Shown one piece after another: positions 11,196-20,486 of a DNA stretch of 64,000 nt (the first letter of the stretch is position 1; each line of letters opens with the position of its first letter). Under the pieces are notes generated by a model. The model was not told the DNA's origin, searched no databases, and saw only the letters and a list, made by a program, of their open reading frames with translations. Origin of the DNA: Desulfotomaculum sp. (lineage in GTDB: Bacteria; Bacillota; Desulfotomaculia; Desulfotomaculales; Nap2-2B). The stretch spans positions 36,913-100,912 of the forward strand of contig DOTD01000087.1 of NCBI GenBank assembly GCA_003513005.1, written 5' to 3'. The translations under genes and the position numbers were made by a program.

Positions 11196-11224
11196 TTGAC
11201 TTTACCATTTTTTAACGGTATAAT
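11196..11224 (+). promoter_or_regulatory. Consensus SigA promoter for the ManC-phosphomutase gene
   Basis: TTGACT (11196-11201), exactly 17 bp, TATAAT (11219-11224). Transcription should start near 11231, leaving a leader of about 90 bases before ATG 11320. No terminator hairpin is evident in the leader. Confidence 0.85.
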
Positions 11225-11319
11225 ATTTGTGTTAAAAACCAATCTTATTTAGAATTGGCCATTATTTGTTAGATTGAACGGTTTAATCTGTGTTAATTTC
11301 TTCAGGAGTGAGCGCCACA

Positions 11320-14085
11320 ATGTACGCGGTAATTCTTGCGGGGGGAAGCGGTACCCGCCTGTGGCCGTTGAGCAGGGAAAACAATCCTAAACAAAACCTG
11401 AAACTGCTGGATAACGAAAAGAGCCTTTTACAGGAAACAGTAGAGAGAGTTTTAAAAGTCATCCCCGAAGAACGTATTATTATCGTCATTCATAAGGATC
11501 AAAAAGCCGGCATTGAAAATCAGCTTAAGAGTCTGGGGATTGAAAAGGCAGTTCTGATGAGTGAGCCGTCAGCCCGCAACACAGCGCCCGCAGTCGGCCT
11601 GGCGGCCTGGTATATTGAAGAGGTTGACGGGCAGGATGCTCTTATGGCGGTGCTGCCCGCAGATCATTTGGTCACTTCAAAAGAAGAATTCGCCATTCTT
11701 TTTAACCAGGCCAGGCAATCCGCCAAACGTTACGGGATGGTTACTTTCGGAATCAGGCCGACCTACCCGGAAACTGGCTACGGATATATTAAATGTGGGG
11801 AAAGGCTGGATGAATGGACATACAGGGTCCGGAAATTTGTTGAAAAACCTGTTTTTGATCAGGCCTGCATTTATTTGAAAGATCCGCGCTTCTTATGGAA
11901 TAGCGGTATGTTTGTTTTTAAAGTGGAGGACTTGATCGCACAATATCGCAGATTTCTTCCTGGATTGTCGGATAGTTTGGATAACCTGGATTACAGGGAA
12001 TACTCCAATCTGGAAAAGATTTACGGGTCAATCGAAAGCATCTCCATAGACTATGGAATCCTTGAAAAGTCCGATCAGGTAACAGTTATTCCTGCTGATT
12101 TTAGCTGGAGTGATGTTGGAAACTGGGAAGCCCTGTATAAAATTTTCCCTAAGGATATCCACGGGAATTATGTCAGGGGAAAAGTAGTCAGCCTGGACAC
12201 GCACAGTTCGCTTATTTATTCACAGACGCGGTTAATCGGTACTATCGGAGTCGAAAATCTTATTATTGTTGATACAGAAGATGTTCTTTTAATATGTTCC
12301 AGAGAAAAGACACAGGAGGTAAAAAAGATTGTGGAAGAAGTAAAAAAGAACAATTTACTGGAAAACAAGGTCAATTCCGCAGGCGATAAACCTTCTGAAG
12401 CTTATAAAAAGTGGCTGAATTCCAGGGTAATCGATCCGGATACACATCAGGAACTCTTAGATATTAAGGATGATCCGGATAGTATAATTGACCGGTTCGG
12501 GACCGAATTAAGCTTCGGTACCGGAGGAATGCGCGGGATGATCGGAGCGGGATTAAACAGAATCAACCGGTATGTGATACGGAAAGCAACACAGGGTCTT
12601 GCCGACTACCTGCGCGATCAGTATAGTGAAACTCAAAAAATCAAGGTAGCCATAGCCTACGATACAAGGTACTATTCTGGCGAATTTGCTGAAGAGACTG
12701 CTCTGGTTCTATCCGCCAACGGCATTGAGGCGCTGGTTTTTAAAGGAGTCCATCCAACTCCCTTACTTTCCTTTGCAACCAGGGAACTTGGATGCTGCGC
12801 CGGTGTGGTAATCACGGCCAGCCATAACCCGCCCAATTACAATGGTTACAAGGTTTACGGACCGGACGGGGCGCAGTTGGTCTCTCAAATGTCTGACAAG
12901 CTTACAAAGGCTATCTCGCAGGTAGATATATTTGATGATGTGTATATAATTCCTATGGAGGAAGCGGTTGATAAGGGCCTGTTCAAATACGTCGGTTCTG
13001 AGCTGGATGAACTTTATATAGAAAAAGTTCGCTCTCTTTCCCTGACTGAACCGGAAAGCAATATAAAAGTAGTTTTTACTCCCCTTCACGGAACAGGTTC
13101 CTGTTTTATTCCCACTCTGCTGGGAGAAATGGATTATATCGATCTGTATGAAGTAAAAGAACAGATGTCTGCGGACCCGGCATTTCCTACTATACGGGTT
13201 CCTAATCCAGAGGACCCGGAAGCTTTTACAATAAGCCTGGAGATGGCTGGACACTTGAATGCGGATCTTGTTCTGGCTACAGATCCGGACTGCGACAGAG
13301 TTGGCTGCGCCGCCCGGAACAGAAACGGCAGTTACAGTTTTCTCAATGGAAATAAGATTGGCGCACTGTTGCTGGAATATATCCTGGGACGGCTTTCCGA
13401 AAAAGGGGCTTTGCCTGCTGACGGTGTTGTAATCAAGACAATAGTCACCGGGGAAATGGGTAAAGCGATCGCGGCTTCCTACGGTATACGTACAATGGAA
13501 ACACTAACGGGATTTAAATATATAGGGGAAAAGATTAAAGAATTTGAAGAAACCGGATCCAGCCATTTCCTTTTTGGATATGAAGAAAGCTATGGTTTTC
13601 TGGCCGGAACTTTTGTGCGCGACAAGGATGCCAATATCGCAGCTTTTCTTATTGCCGAGATGGCGGCATATTATAAGCAAAGAGGGCAGAACCTGCACGA
13701 AGTCCTGGAAGATTTGTATAAGCGGCACGGTTATTATAAAGAGGATTTGCTTTCGCTTAATCTGCGAGACAAGGCGCTGGAAGCAAAACTGATGGAAGCT
13801 TTTAATAATGAACTTCCTGAGACAGACTGTATGACTGCCGTGGAAAAAAGGGATTATTCCTGTGGTATATGTTGTGACCTGATTAATGGCTCGGAAGTAT
13901 GCTTGGATCTGCCGAATTCCAGGGTTCTTTATTATAAATTTGACGATAACAGCTGGTTCTGTGTAAGACCTTCCGGCACGGAACCTAAAATAAAAATTTA
14001 TCTGTCGGTAGTAGGTAAAAGTGACGAGGAAGCTGCTAATAAACTGGAAAGCCTAAAAAAAATGATCCTGTCCAAAGCCGGTTAA
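11320..14085 (+). CDS. Fusion: mannose-1-phosphate guanylyltransferase + phosphohexomutase
   Basis: A 921-residue two-enzyme protein. Residues 1-350 are a nucleotidyltransferase: GGSGTRLWPLSR (8-19) and the FVEKP and NSGMFVF segments mark mannose-1-phosphate guanylyltransferase (ManC). From about 368 to the end is an alpha-D-phosphohexomutase of the PgcA type: phosphoserine loop TASHNPP (S501), metal loop DPDCDR (D655, D657, D659), sugar loop GYEESYGF and phosphate site RPSGTEPKIK (about 883). Together these could turn mannose-6-phosphate into GDP-mannose in one polypeptide, though the mutase half may act on glucose-6-phosphate. The usual ManC partner domain is a cupin phosphomannose isomerase, which is absent. 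The start ATG 11320 follows AGGAG; the frame is open to 11290 without support. Confidence 0.9.
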   Translation: MYAVILAGGSGTRLWPLSRENNPKQNLKLLDNEKSLLQETVERVLKVIPEERIIIVIHKDQKAGIENQLKSLGIEKAVLMSEPSARNTAPAVGLAAWYIEEVDGQDALMAVLPADHLVTSKEEFAILFNQARQSAKRYGMVTFGIRPTYPETGYGYIKCGERLDEWTYRVRKFVEKPVFDQACIYLKDPRFLWNSGMFVFKVEDLIAQYRRFLPGLSDSLDNLDYREYSNLEKIYGSIESISIDYGILEKSDQVTVIPADFSWSDVGNWEALYKIFPKDIHGNYVRGKVVSLDTHSSLIYSQTRLIGTIGVENLIIVDTEDVLLICSREKTQEVKKIVEEVKKNNLLENKVNSAGDKPSEAYKKWLNSRVIDPDTHQELLDIKDDPDSIIDRFGTELSFGTGGMRGMIGAGLNRINRYVIRKATQGLADYLRDQYSETQKIKVAIAYDTRYYSGEFAEETALVLSANGIEALVFKGVHPTPLLSFATRELGCCAGVVITASHNPPNYNGYKVYGPDGAQLVSQMSDKLTKAISQVDIFDDVYIIPMEEAVDKGLFKYVGSELDELYIEKVRSLSLTEPESNIKVVFTPLHGTGSCFIPTLLGEMDYIDLYEVKEQMSADPAFPTIRVPNPEDPEAFTISLEMAGHLNADLVLATDPDCDRVGCAARNRNGSYSFLNGNKIGALLLEYILGRLSEKGALPADGVVIKTIVTGEMGKAIAASYGIRTMETLTGFKYIGEKIKEFEETGSSHFLFGYEESYGFLAGTFVRDKDANIAAFLIAEMAAYYKQRGQNLHEVLEDLYKRHGYYKEDLLSLNLRDKALEAKLMEAFNNELPETDCMTAVEKRDYSCGICCDLINGSEVCLDLPNSRVLYYKFDDNSWFCVRPSGTEPKIKIYLSVVGKSDEEAANKLESLKKMILSKAG

Positions 14086-14098
14086 ATTGGCCTCAATT

Positions 14099-15304
14099 TT
14101 AAAAGAATATCTTATTGGCCATATCCATGGAATTAATATAAAAATTCACAACTTCTTTTTCGTCAAGATTTAATTTGACGGCCAAGTTATGAAAACAATC
14201 CCAATCTCCTTTTTCGTAGGCTATCATCAGGTCGTAGGGATCTCTATATGGACTGTCGTGGCCTAACAGCGCTTCTTTCGATTCTTCACTGATGGGCAGA
14301 TCCGGCAAAATGTTTTCCAGTGGCTGATCTAAAAAGGCATCTATCAAAGAAAACATGCCCAGCAGGAAAAACTCTGAGCTTCTGTCTTTAAAGCCAATCT
14401 TGGCAGAAAGCAATTCGCAGAATGTAGCCCGGCAAAGGGCTGTAATAATTAGTTCGCTAGGCTTGTCCTCTCCGATCATTTTTAAGGCAATTAAAGAAAT
14501 CCATTTAACAGTCCCCTTTCTGCCCAGCAGAGTAAGGGCGTGTTTTATCGACCGGATCTCTGATTTTAAATAAAAAACAGCCGAATTTATAAACGTTAAG
14601 AGCTTATATGACAGGGCAACATCATTTCTAATCAATTTTTCAACACTGTCAAGATCAAATTCTGGCTTATTGACAGTTCTCATGAGCTGGAAATAGTTCA
14701 TTTTATAGGAAGGGATATCTTTACTCTTTACTATCATGGGCTTGCTGAAGAAATAACCCTGAAAGTATGTATAACCCATTTCCCGGGCTTGAGTAAATTC
14801 ATCGTAAGTCTCAACTTTTTCGGCCAAGAATTTTTTGTGTTTGCCAATTGTGTTGATGATTTTTTTTCTTGATGAGAGATCTGTAGTTAAAAAATCCACC
14901 TTGATAAATTCAGCCAGGTCGATTAAGGGTTTATACTTCTCATTGTATAAAAAATCATCCAGGGCAAGGACGAATCCCATATCTTTCAACTTTCTGCAAG
15001 CCTGAATTGTTGTAGTATCCGGCTCAACGTTTTCAAGTATTTCTATCACAGTCGTTTCTTTGGGAAGGTATGTGGCAACCTCGCCTTCCAACAAATTTTT
15101 TGTAAAATTGATAAAAGCTCTTTTGCCCCTGGTGAGTTTTTCATAACCTATTAAAAGTAAACTGGATGTAATTACCTCCAGGGTTGCCTTATCCCCGTCA
15201 TCGCAGTCATAAAAATTCCCTGCGCCTGATCTGTAAAGCAGTTCATATGCAAAAACGTTTTGATTTTTATCAAAAATTGGCTGCCTGGCCAGAAGGACTT
15301 CCAT
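14099..15304 (-). CDS. EAL-HDOD signalling protein (YuxH type)
   Basis: A 401-residue regulator with an N-terminal EAL-like domain (about 1-200) and a C-terminal HDOD domain (about 201-400). The EAL signature is degenerate: ELLYR replaces the E-A/V-L core, and the expected metal-ligand motifs are weak (VIEILENV, LALDDFL), so cyclic-di-GMP hydrolysis is unlikely. The HDOD part has SYKLLTFINSAVF and IKHALTLLGRKG, typical of this His-Asp-related, non-hydrolytic domain. Start ATG at 15304 has AAAAGAGG about 11 bases upstream. It converges on the ManC fusion with only 13 bases between stops and no visible terminator. Function in the family is mostly unknown; regulatory scaffolding is likely. Confidence 0.88.
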   Translation of the reverse strand: MEVLLARQPIFDKNQNVFAYELLYRSGAGNFYDCDDGDKATLEVITSSLLLIGYEKLTRGKRAFINFTKNLLEGEVATYLPKETTVIEILENVEPDTTTIQACRKLKDMGFVLALDDFLYNEKYKPLIDLAEFIKVDFLTTDLSSRKKIINTIGKHKKFLAEKVETYDEFTQAREMGYTYFQGYFFSKPMIVKSKDIPSYKMNYFQLMRTVNKPEFDLDSVEKLIRNDVALSYKLLTFINSAVFYLKSEIRSIKHALTLLGRKGTVKWISLIALKMIGEDKPSELIITALCRATFCELLSAKIGFKDRSSEFFLLGMFSLIDAFLDQPLENILPDLPISEESKEALLGHDSPYRDPYDLMIAYEKGDWDCFHNLAVKLNLDEKEVVNFYINSMDMANKIFF

Positions 15305-15602
15305 ACTAATTAATACCTCTTTTCAAACATAAAGGTTTTTTTACTATTAAGTAATCGACCCGGACAAAGGAAATCTTAAGGCAATTACTATCTGTATACA
15401 ACAACGATTTTTTCAGCCGGACAAGCAGAAGTTTTATCTTACTGAGAATAAAAACGAGTATGATAATGGATTATTATCTTGAAAGGGCTTTTTAGGAAAC
15501 TTGAGTTGGTTAAGTTGAAAGATTATAAAAGTTGTGTTAAGATTATTTTATAAAATAGGTGGATCACATCTAAATTGCAGATAATTTGTAAAATATACTT
15601 GG
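15305..15602. other. AT-rich intergenic region without a supported gene
   Basis: About 300 bases between the EAL-HDOD start and the tRNA-Gln terminator. Both strands are rich in stops. It should hold the promoter of the EAL-HDOD gene, but no convincing -35/-10 pair stood out. No repeat or RNA fold was recognised. Confidence 0.5.
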
Positions 15603-15640
15603 AAATATAAAAACCGGCCCCCGGGTGGTTCCCGGAGGCC
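15603..15640 (-). terminator. Rho-independent terminator of tRNA-Gln
   Basis: On the minus strand a 10-bp GC-rich stem (GGCCTCCGGG with CCCGGGGGCC, one G-T pair) with loop AACCA is followed by GG and TTTTTATATTT. It lies 10 bases past the tRNA-Gln 3' end. Confidence 0.85.
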
Positions 15641-15650
15641 TCGCAAACTC

Positions 15651-15724
15651 TGGCTGCGGGACTAGGATTCGAACCTAGGCAGCATGATCCAGAGTCATGC
15701 GTGCTACCACTACACCATCCCGCA
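15651..15724 (-). tRNA. tRNA-Gln (anticodon CTG), CCA encoded
   Basis: On the minus strand: acceptor TGCGGGA/TCCCGCA, D arm with TAGTGGTAGCA, anticodon arm CATGA-CTCTGGA-TCATG with anticodon CTG (reads CAG), T arm CTAGG-TTCGAAT-CCTAG. Discriminator G and encoded CCA occupy 15651-15654. Confidence 0.95.
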
Positions 15725-15865
15725 AGTAAAATAACGATAGCATGGATTGCTTTCTTTGTCAAGGCTGGCCGCACACGAAGGTTAAGTCAGCTGGCGAAAA
15801 AATGTTTTATTTTATCCAGGAATATTTTGCCTGTCATTCTGGGAAATATGGTATTGGAGGATTAG

Positions 15866-17734
15866 ATGATTCCTGGAGCAAATTATATTTTAAACAGAGT
15901 TCAAAAACCCGCCAGGTACGTTGGTGGAGAATGGAATATCGTAAGGAAAAACTGGGAGTCGGTTTCTGTTAAAGTCGCCTTTGCTTTTCCGGATACATAT
16001 GAAGTGGGGATGTCTTACCTCGGCCTGCAGATACTTTATTATGTGGTGAACAGCAGACGTGACGCCTTGATGGAGCGCGTCTTTGCACCCTGGATAGATA
16101 TGGAGAAGGAAATGCGTGAGCGGAGGATTCCTTTATTCAGCCTGGAATCACAAAAGCCGGTCAGTGATTTTGATATTCTTGCTTTTACCTTGCAGTACGA
16201 AATGACTTTTACAAATGTTATAAATATGCTGGATCTTGCCGGTCTTCCCCTTCATGCAGACCAACGTACCGATAAACACCCGCTGGTTATTGCGGGTGGG
16301 CCCTGTGCCTTCAATCCGGAGCCGCTTTCCGATTTTATTGATCTCTTTGTGATTGGAGAAGGGGAAGAAGTTTTATCAGAGTTATTGGATCTCTGGATTG
16401 ACCTGGAAGGAAAAGCAAACCGGGAGCGCTTCCTGGTTGAAGCATCCAGGATACCTGGTATTTACGTTCCTTCCCTATATGAAGTAAGCTATAAAGATGG
16501 AAAAATCCAGTCGACTAAACCGATTCTCGGGGAAATCCCCGTTGCAGTTACAAAAAGAGTCGTCAGGAACTTTGACAAGGTTGCTTTTCCTGACAGACCA
16601 ATCGTGCCTACGACGGAAATAATACACGACAGGATAATGCTTGAAATTGCAAGAGGCTGCACAAGGGGCTGCCGTTTTTGCCAGGCCGGCATGATTTACC
16701 GTCCGGTGCGGGAAAAATCCCCTGTAACACTAGTTTCACAAGCCAGAAAATTAGTTGCCAACACGGGTTATGGAGAAATTTCCCTGACTTCCTTAAGCGC
16801 ATCCGATTATTCATGTATTACCGACGTTGTGCGTCAGCTTCTTGACGAACTGCAGGGTAGGAAAACAAGCATATCTTTACCTTCCCTGCGCGTTGACGCT
16901 TTTTCCATTGAGCTCGCCAAGGAAATTCAACGAACGCGCCGGGCGGGATTGACATTTGCCCCGGAGGCCGGGACACAGCGTTTGAGAGATACAATCAATA
17001 AAGGAGTTACTGAAGAAGATTTATTGACTGCGGTTTCCGCTGCTTTTGACGCCGGCTGGTCTGCTTTGAAACTTTATTTTATGATCGGCCTGCCAACAGA
17101 AAAAATGGAGGACATAGAGGGAATAACTCTTCTGTCACGCCGGGTGTTGGAAAAGGGGCTCAGTATGGGAGTCTCTCCCGGCAGAGCAAAGGTTACGGTC
17201 AGCGTTTCCTCATTTGTTCCCAAAGCGCATACCCCTTTTCAGTGGGAGCCGCAGGCAGCGCAGGATTATTTAATTGATATGCAAAAAACGCTCAAAAAAT
17301 CGCTTAAAGAGAAATCGCTGGTTTTTCACTGGCACGACCCCAGGGTAAGTTTTATTGAGGCGGTAGTTGCCCGGGGAGACAGGCGCCTGGGCAAAGCGCT
17401 TGAAAAGGCCTGGTCCCTGGGCTGCCGTTTTGACGGATGGTCTGAGTGTTTTAATAATCATCTCTGGCAAAAGGCGTTTGAATTGACAGGCATAGAACCC
17501 GAATCTTACGCCTATAAAAAATACGCTTATGAAGATTTGTTGCCCTGGGACCACATTCATACAGGAGTAAGCAAAAAATATCTGATCAGGGAACATCAAA
17601 GAGCTATGTCTGCAGAAGTTACTCCTGACTGCCGGGCGGGAAATTGCCCCGGTTGTGGTTTATGCGCAGAATTTCTTACGGAACCTGAATTGTATGGGGG
17701 TAGAAAGATTGCCGAGATACAGGATGTTGTATAG
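15866..17734 (+). CDS. Radical SAM protein, TIGR03960 family
   Basis: A 622-residue radical SAM enzyme of the family usually encoded beside DUF2344 and rng in Firmicutes. An N-terminal B12-binding-like region (about 1-190, with PDTYEVGMSYLGLQ and GGPCAFNPEPL) precedes the radical SAM core with the cluster motif C265-x3-C269-x2-C272 (RGCTRGCRFCQAG) and LTFAPEAGTQRLRDTINKG. The C-terminus carries further cysteines (CRAGNCPGCGLC) that could hold a second cluster. Start ATG 15866 has TTGGAGG five bases upstream. The substrate is unknown; TIGR03960 proteins have been suggested to act in RNA or cofactor modification, but this is not shown by the sequence. Confidence 0.92.
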   Translation: MIPGANYILNRVQKPARYVGGEWNIVRKNWESVSVKVAFAFPDTYEVGMSYLGLQILYYVVNSRRDALMERVFAPWIDMEKEMRERRIPLFSLESQKPVSDFDILAFTLQYEMTFTNVINMLDLAGLPLHADQRTDKHPLVIAGGPCAFNPEPLSDFIDLFVIGEGEEVLSELLDLWIDLEGKANRERFLVEASRIPGIYVPSLYEVSYKDGKIQSTKPILGEIPVAVTKRVVRNFDKVAFPDRPIVPTTEIIHDRIMLEIARGCTRGCRFCQAGMIYRPVREKSPVTLVSQARKLVANTGYGEISLTSLSASDYSCITDVVRQLLDELQGRKTSISLPSLRVDAFSIELAKEIQRTRRAGLTFAPEAGTQRLRDTINKGVTEEDLLTAVSAAFDAGWSALKLYFMIGLPTEKMEDIEGITLLSRRVLEKGLSMGVSPGRAKVTVSVSSFVPKAHTPFQWEPQAAQDYLIDMQKTLKKSLKEKSLVFHWHDPRVSFIEAVVARGDRRLGKALEKAWSLGCRFDGWSECFNNHLWQKAFELTGIEPESYAYKKYAYEDLLPWDHIHTGVSKKYLIREHQRAMSAEVTPDCRAGNCPGCGLCAEFLTEPELYGGRKIAEIQDVV

Positions 17735-18374
17735 CAAGGATGGTCCTGCCCGTTTTATATCACATCTTGATCTTGTGCGGACATTTGAACGTGTAATCAG
17801 GAGGGCTGATATTCCGGCGGCTTTTTCAATGGGTTTTAACCCCCATTTAATTTTTAGTTTTGCAGCGCCTTTACAGGTTGGTATAGGGGGTGAAAGTGAG
17901 TACCTGGATATTCTTCTTAAAAATGAAGTTCCCCCTGAAGAACTGTATGCTTCCATAGGAAGTGTCCTTTCGGAAGGCATTTGTCTGAAAGGGATCTGGC
18001 AGGCGCCCGATGATTCCCCGGCTCTGATGTCTGTCGTGGAATGGGCGGAATACAAAGTAAAAGTAGGGCTTGAAGAACAATTAAGCGCCGGCGCCCTGGA
18101 AGGGTATATTGATTCTTTTCTTAAGCAGCCCGAGATTATTGTCGGAAGAAAGGCTAAAAAGGGGCGTGTAAAAAGTATTGACATCCGTCCGGGTATATAC
18201 GATTTGGGGGGTTTTATCAAGGATAATACTTTAATATTGCAGATGAAATTAAAAACAGGCAGCAACGGAAGTGTGCGTCCGGGGGAGACGCTGGATGCTT
18301 TTTTGGAGCACAATTCCTTGGCAGTAAGGCCTGTGGAGATTGACATAGTACGTACCGGGGTATTCCTTCGTTAA
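17709..18374 (+). CDS. DUF2344 / TIGR03936 radical SAM-partner protein
   Basis: A protein of about 221 residues opening with PRYRMLYSKDGPARFISHLDL, the hallmark of DUF2344 (TIGR03936). In many bacteria this domain is fused to the C-terminus of the TIGR03960 radical SAM protein; here it is a separate gene overlapping that gene by 26 bases, so the two are translationally coupled. I chose TTG 17709, eight bases after a GGGGG run; an in-frame ATG at 17694 would add five residues. Function is unknown. The pairing suggests both act together. Confidence 0.88.
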   Translation: MPRYRMLYSKDGPARFISHLDLVRTFERVIRRADIPAAFSMGFNPHLIFSFAAPLQVGIGGESEYLDILLKNEVPPEELYASIGSVLSEGICLKGIWQAPDDSPALMSVVEWAEYKVKVGLEEQLSAGALEGYIDSFLKQPEIIVGRKAKKGRVKSIDIRPGIYDLGGFIKDNTLILQMKLKTGSNGSVRPGETLDAFLEHNSLAVRPVEIDIVRTGVFLR

Positions 18375-18406
18375 ACATGAGGGGATGTATTTGAAGAGGT
18401 GAAAAA

Positions 18407-20101
18407 ATGTTTAAAGAAATAGTAATCAATGCCGGGGAAGAAGAAACAAGAGTGGCAGTTTTGGAAGACCGCGTATTGGTTGAAATGTATATAGAGAGAT
18501 CTTTTAATCAAAGATTGGTCGGCAACATTTTTAAAGGGCGGGTAGAAAATGTCCTGCCGGGAATGCAGGCTGCTTTTGTTGACATCGGATTGGAAAAAAA
18601 TGCCTTCTTGTATATAGAGGATGCCCTGCCTCCCCGTACTAACGGGCACTCGGCCGATGCTATATCCAACAATATTTCTTCGGTCTTGAAAAGAGGCCAG
18701 GAAGTAGTTGTTCAAATTATTAAGGCTCCTCTGGGAAGCAAGGGAGCCAGAGTTACCACACATATTACCCTGCCCGGCAGGTACCTGGTCCTGATGCCGA
18801 CAACCGATTATATAGGGATTTCCCGAAGGATTGATTCCGACAAAGAAAGAGACAGGCTAAAAGAATTAGCTTCCCGCATCAAACCCGAAAATATGGGCTT
18901 GATCGTGCGCACTGTAGCTGAAGGTGTTGATGAAGCTGAACTGCGCGGCGATGTGAACATGCTGCTTCAACTCTGGCAAAAAATAAATTCCCGGATAGCA
19001 CGCGGCCCGGCCCCTGTCCTGGTTCACCGCGATTTGGAGCTAAGCCATAGAATTTTAAGAGATTTGTTCAGTGAGGATGTTGACCGGCTGCTGGTAGATT
19101 CACGGTTGGAATATGAAAAGATCATGGATCTTCTGGATATAACCGGACCGCACTTGAAACACAAGGTGCTGCTCGAACTTCGCGATAATATCTTTCGTGA
19201 TTACGATCTCGAGCAGGAGCTTGAAAAAGCCCTTAAAAGAAAGGTCTGGCTTAAATGTGGGGGTTACATAGTCATCGACCAGGTGGAAGCTTTAACTGTA
19301 ATCGATGTCAATACGGGCAAATTTGTAGGTTCGGTCGATCTGGAAGACACTGTTTTAAAAACCAACCTCGACGCAGCTGTCGAAATTGCCCGGCACCTGC
19401 GACTGCGCAACATAGGCGGGATCATTATCGTTGATTTTATAGATATGCAAAAGGATGAACACCGGAGAAAAGTATTGCAGGTTCTTGAAGATGAAATTAA
19501 AAAAGATAAAACTAAAACAAATATCCTTGGTATCACCCAGTTAGGCCTCGTAGAGATGACAAGGAAGAAGACGCGTCCAAGTCTTTCCGAGATACTGCAA
19601 AAATCTTGTCCGTACTGTGAAGGACGGGGCAAGGTACTCTCTGAAGAAACAGTAGGAATACATTTTAAAAATCACATTTTTGAATTGGCCCGGCAGACCG
19701 GTGTGGATACAATCCTTGTGGAAGCGCATCCCCTGGTCGCAGCCCGCCTGATCGGCGCCGGGGGCGTAAACCTGCGTGAGCTTGAGCAAAAGACGGGTAA
19801 GAATATGTACATACGCGGTTCGCAAGCCCAGCATATAGAGTCGGTAATCATGAGGCCGCTGCACGATCAGGCGGAAGCCAAGGCCCAAATACTGCCGGTC
19901 AGATCCGGACAGATGCTCGAGGTAAAAGTCGAGGAAGCGCATGTTTCCAACGCGAATGACGGAATTGCCCGGGTAAACGGCTTCGTGCTTGATATCGAGG
20001 GAGCCGGTTCGATGATCGGCAAAACAGTACCCGTAGAAGTCAGTAAGGTGTACAGGACTTACGCACGGGCTAAAGTGATCGGCAGACAGGTGGGTTCCTA
20101 A
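18407..20101 (+). CDS. rng: Ribonuclease G/E family endoribonuclease
   Basis: A 564-residue single-strand endoribonuclease for rRNA maturation and mRNA decay. It has an S1-like domain near residues 35-125 (GNIFKGRVENVLPGMQAAFVDIG), the catalytic core with VIDVNTGKFVG and IIIVDFIDM (metal-binding Asp residues), the 'LGITQLGLVEMTRKKTRPSL' segment, and the zinc-link CPYCEGRGK. Length is between RNase G (about 490) and RNase E; an extra C-terminal stretch of about 80 residues resembles a TRAM-like RNA-binding domain. It follows DUF2344 by 32 bases. Its TAA stop overlaps the ATG of the panE remnant. The ribosomal genes rplU-rpmA that commonly follow are absent. Confidence 0.95.
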   Translation: MFKEIVINAGEEETRVAVLEDRVLVEMYIERSFNQRLVGNIFKGRVENVLPGMQAAFVDIGLEKNAFLYIEDALPPRTNGHSADAISNNISSVLKRGQEVVVQIIKAPLGSKGARVTTHITLPGRYLVLMPTTDYIGISRRIDSDKERDRLKELASRIKPENMGLIVRTVAEGVDEAELRGDVNMLLQLWQKINSRIARGPAPVLVHRDLELSHRILRDLFSEDVDRLLVDSRLEYEKIMDLLDITGPHLKHKVLLELRDNIFRDYDLEQELEKALKRKVWLKCGGYIVIDQVEALTVIDVNTGKFVGSVDLEDTVLKTNLDAAVEIARHLRLRNIGGIIIVDFIDMQKDEHRRKVLQVLEDEIKKDKTKTNILGITQLGLVEMTRKKTRPSLSEILQKSCPYCEGRGKVLSEETVGIHFKNHIFELARQTGVDTILVEAHPLVAARLIGAGGVNLRELEQKTGKNMYIRGSQAQHIESVIMRPLHDQAEAKAQILPVRSGQMLEVKVEEAHVSNANDGIARVNGFVLDIEGAGSMIGKTVPVEVSKVYRTYARAKVIGRQVGS

Positions 20102-20361
20102 TGCGTATTCTTATAGCCGGAGCGGGCGCGTTAGGGTCTGTTTTCGGCGGTTTTTTAAGAAAGGCCGGCCATCAGGTTACCATTCTCGGCCGTGCCTGGC
20201 ATCTGGATGTAATTAGGGAAAAAGGTCTTCGAATTGAAGGAATTTGGGGTTCCCATACGGTAGAGGATTTTGCTCTGGCAACCTCACCGGATAACCTGGC
20301 AGGATCATACGACCTTATTCTTTCAAGGAAAACATACCACATGATGAGATTTAATAATTAA
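20101..20361 (+). pseudogene. 2-dehydropantoate 2-reductase (PanE/ApbA), N-terminal remnant
   Basis: 86 codons beginning MRILIAGAGALGSVFGGFLRKAGHQV, the Rossmann NADP-binding start of ketopantoate reductase (GxGxxG). The match runs to DLILSRKTYHMMRF, where the family has 'DLVLVTVKTY...', then stops; a normal protein is about 310 residues. The active-site Lys and C-terminal domain are missing. The ATG overlaps the rng stop (TAATG), so it is still translated as the last gene of that unit. A strong terminator follows 11 bases later. Most likely a deletion remnant. Confidence 0.85.
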
Positions 20362-20372
20362 TTATCGTCATA

Positions 20373-20399
20373 GCCGCCGGCACAGGCGGCTTTTTTTTT
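20373..20399 (+). terminator. Rho-independent terminator before the dcw cluster
   Basis: GCCGCC (20373-20378), loop GGCACA, GGCGGC (20385-20390), then nine T residues. A textbook terminator separating the rng unit from mraZ. Confidence 0.95.
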
Positions 20400-20450
20400 A
20401 AAAAAATTTAATTAAAAAAGCAGGAGTTTTTTGATTGATCTAGAAATTAG

Positions 20451-20480
20451 AGTGGTGTAGAGTGGTGGAAAGTGGGTTAG
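20451..20480 (+). promoter_or_regulatory. MraZ operator: three 10-bp direct repeats
   Basis: Three consecutive decamers starting AGTGG at 20451, 20461 and 20471 (AGTGGTGTAG, AGTGGTGGAA, AGTGGGTTAG), ending six bases before the mraZ ATG. MraZ is known to bind TGGG-type repeats with 10-bp spacing upstream of its own operon and to control the dcw cluster. The repeats also occupy the place of the ribosome binding site. No clear -10 element was identified. Confidence 0.85.
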
Positions 20481-20486
20481 CGGAAT

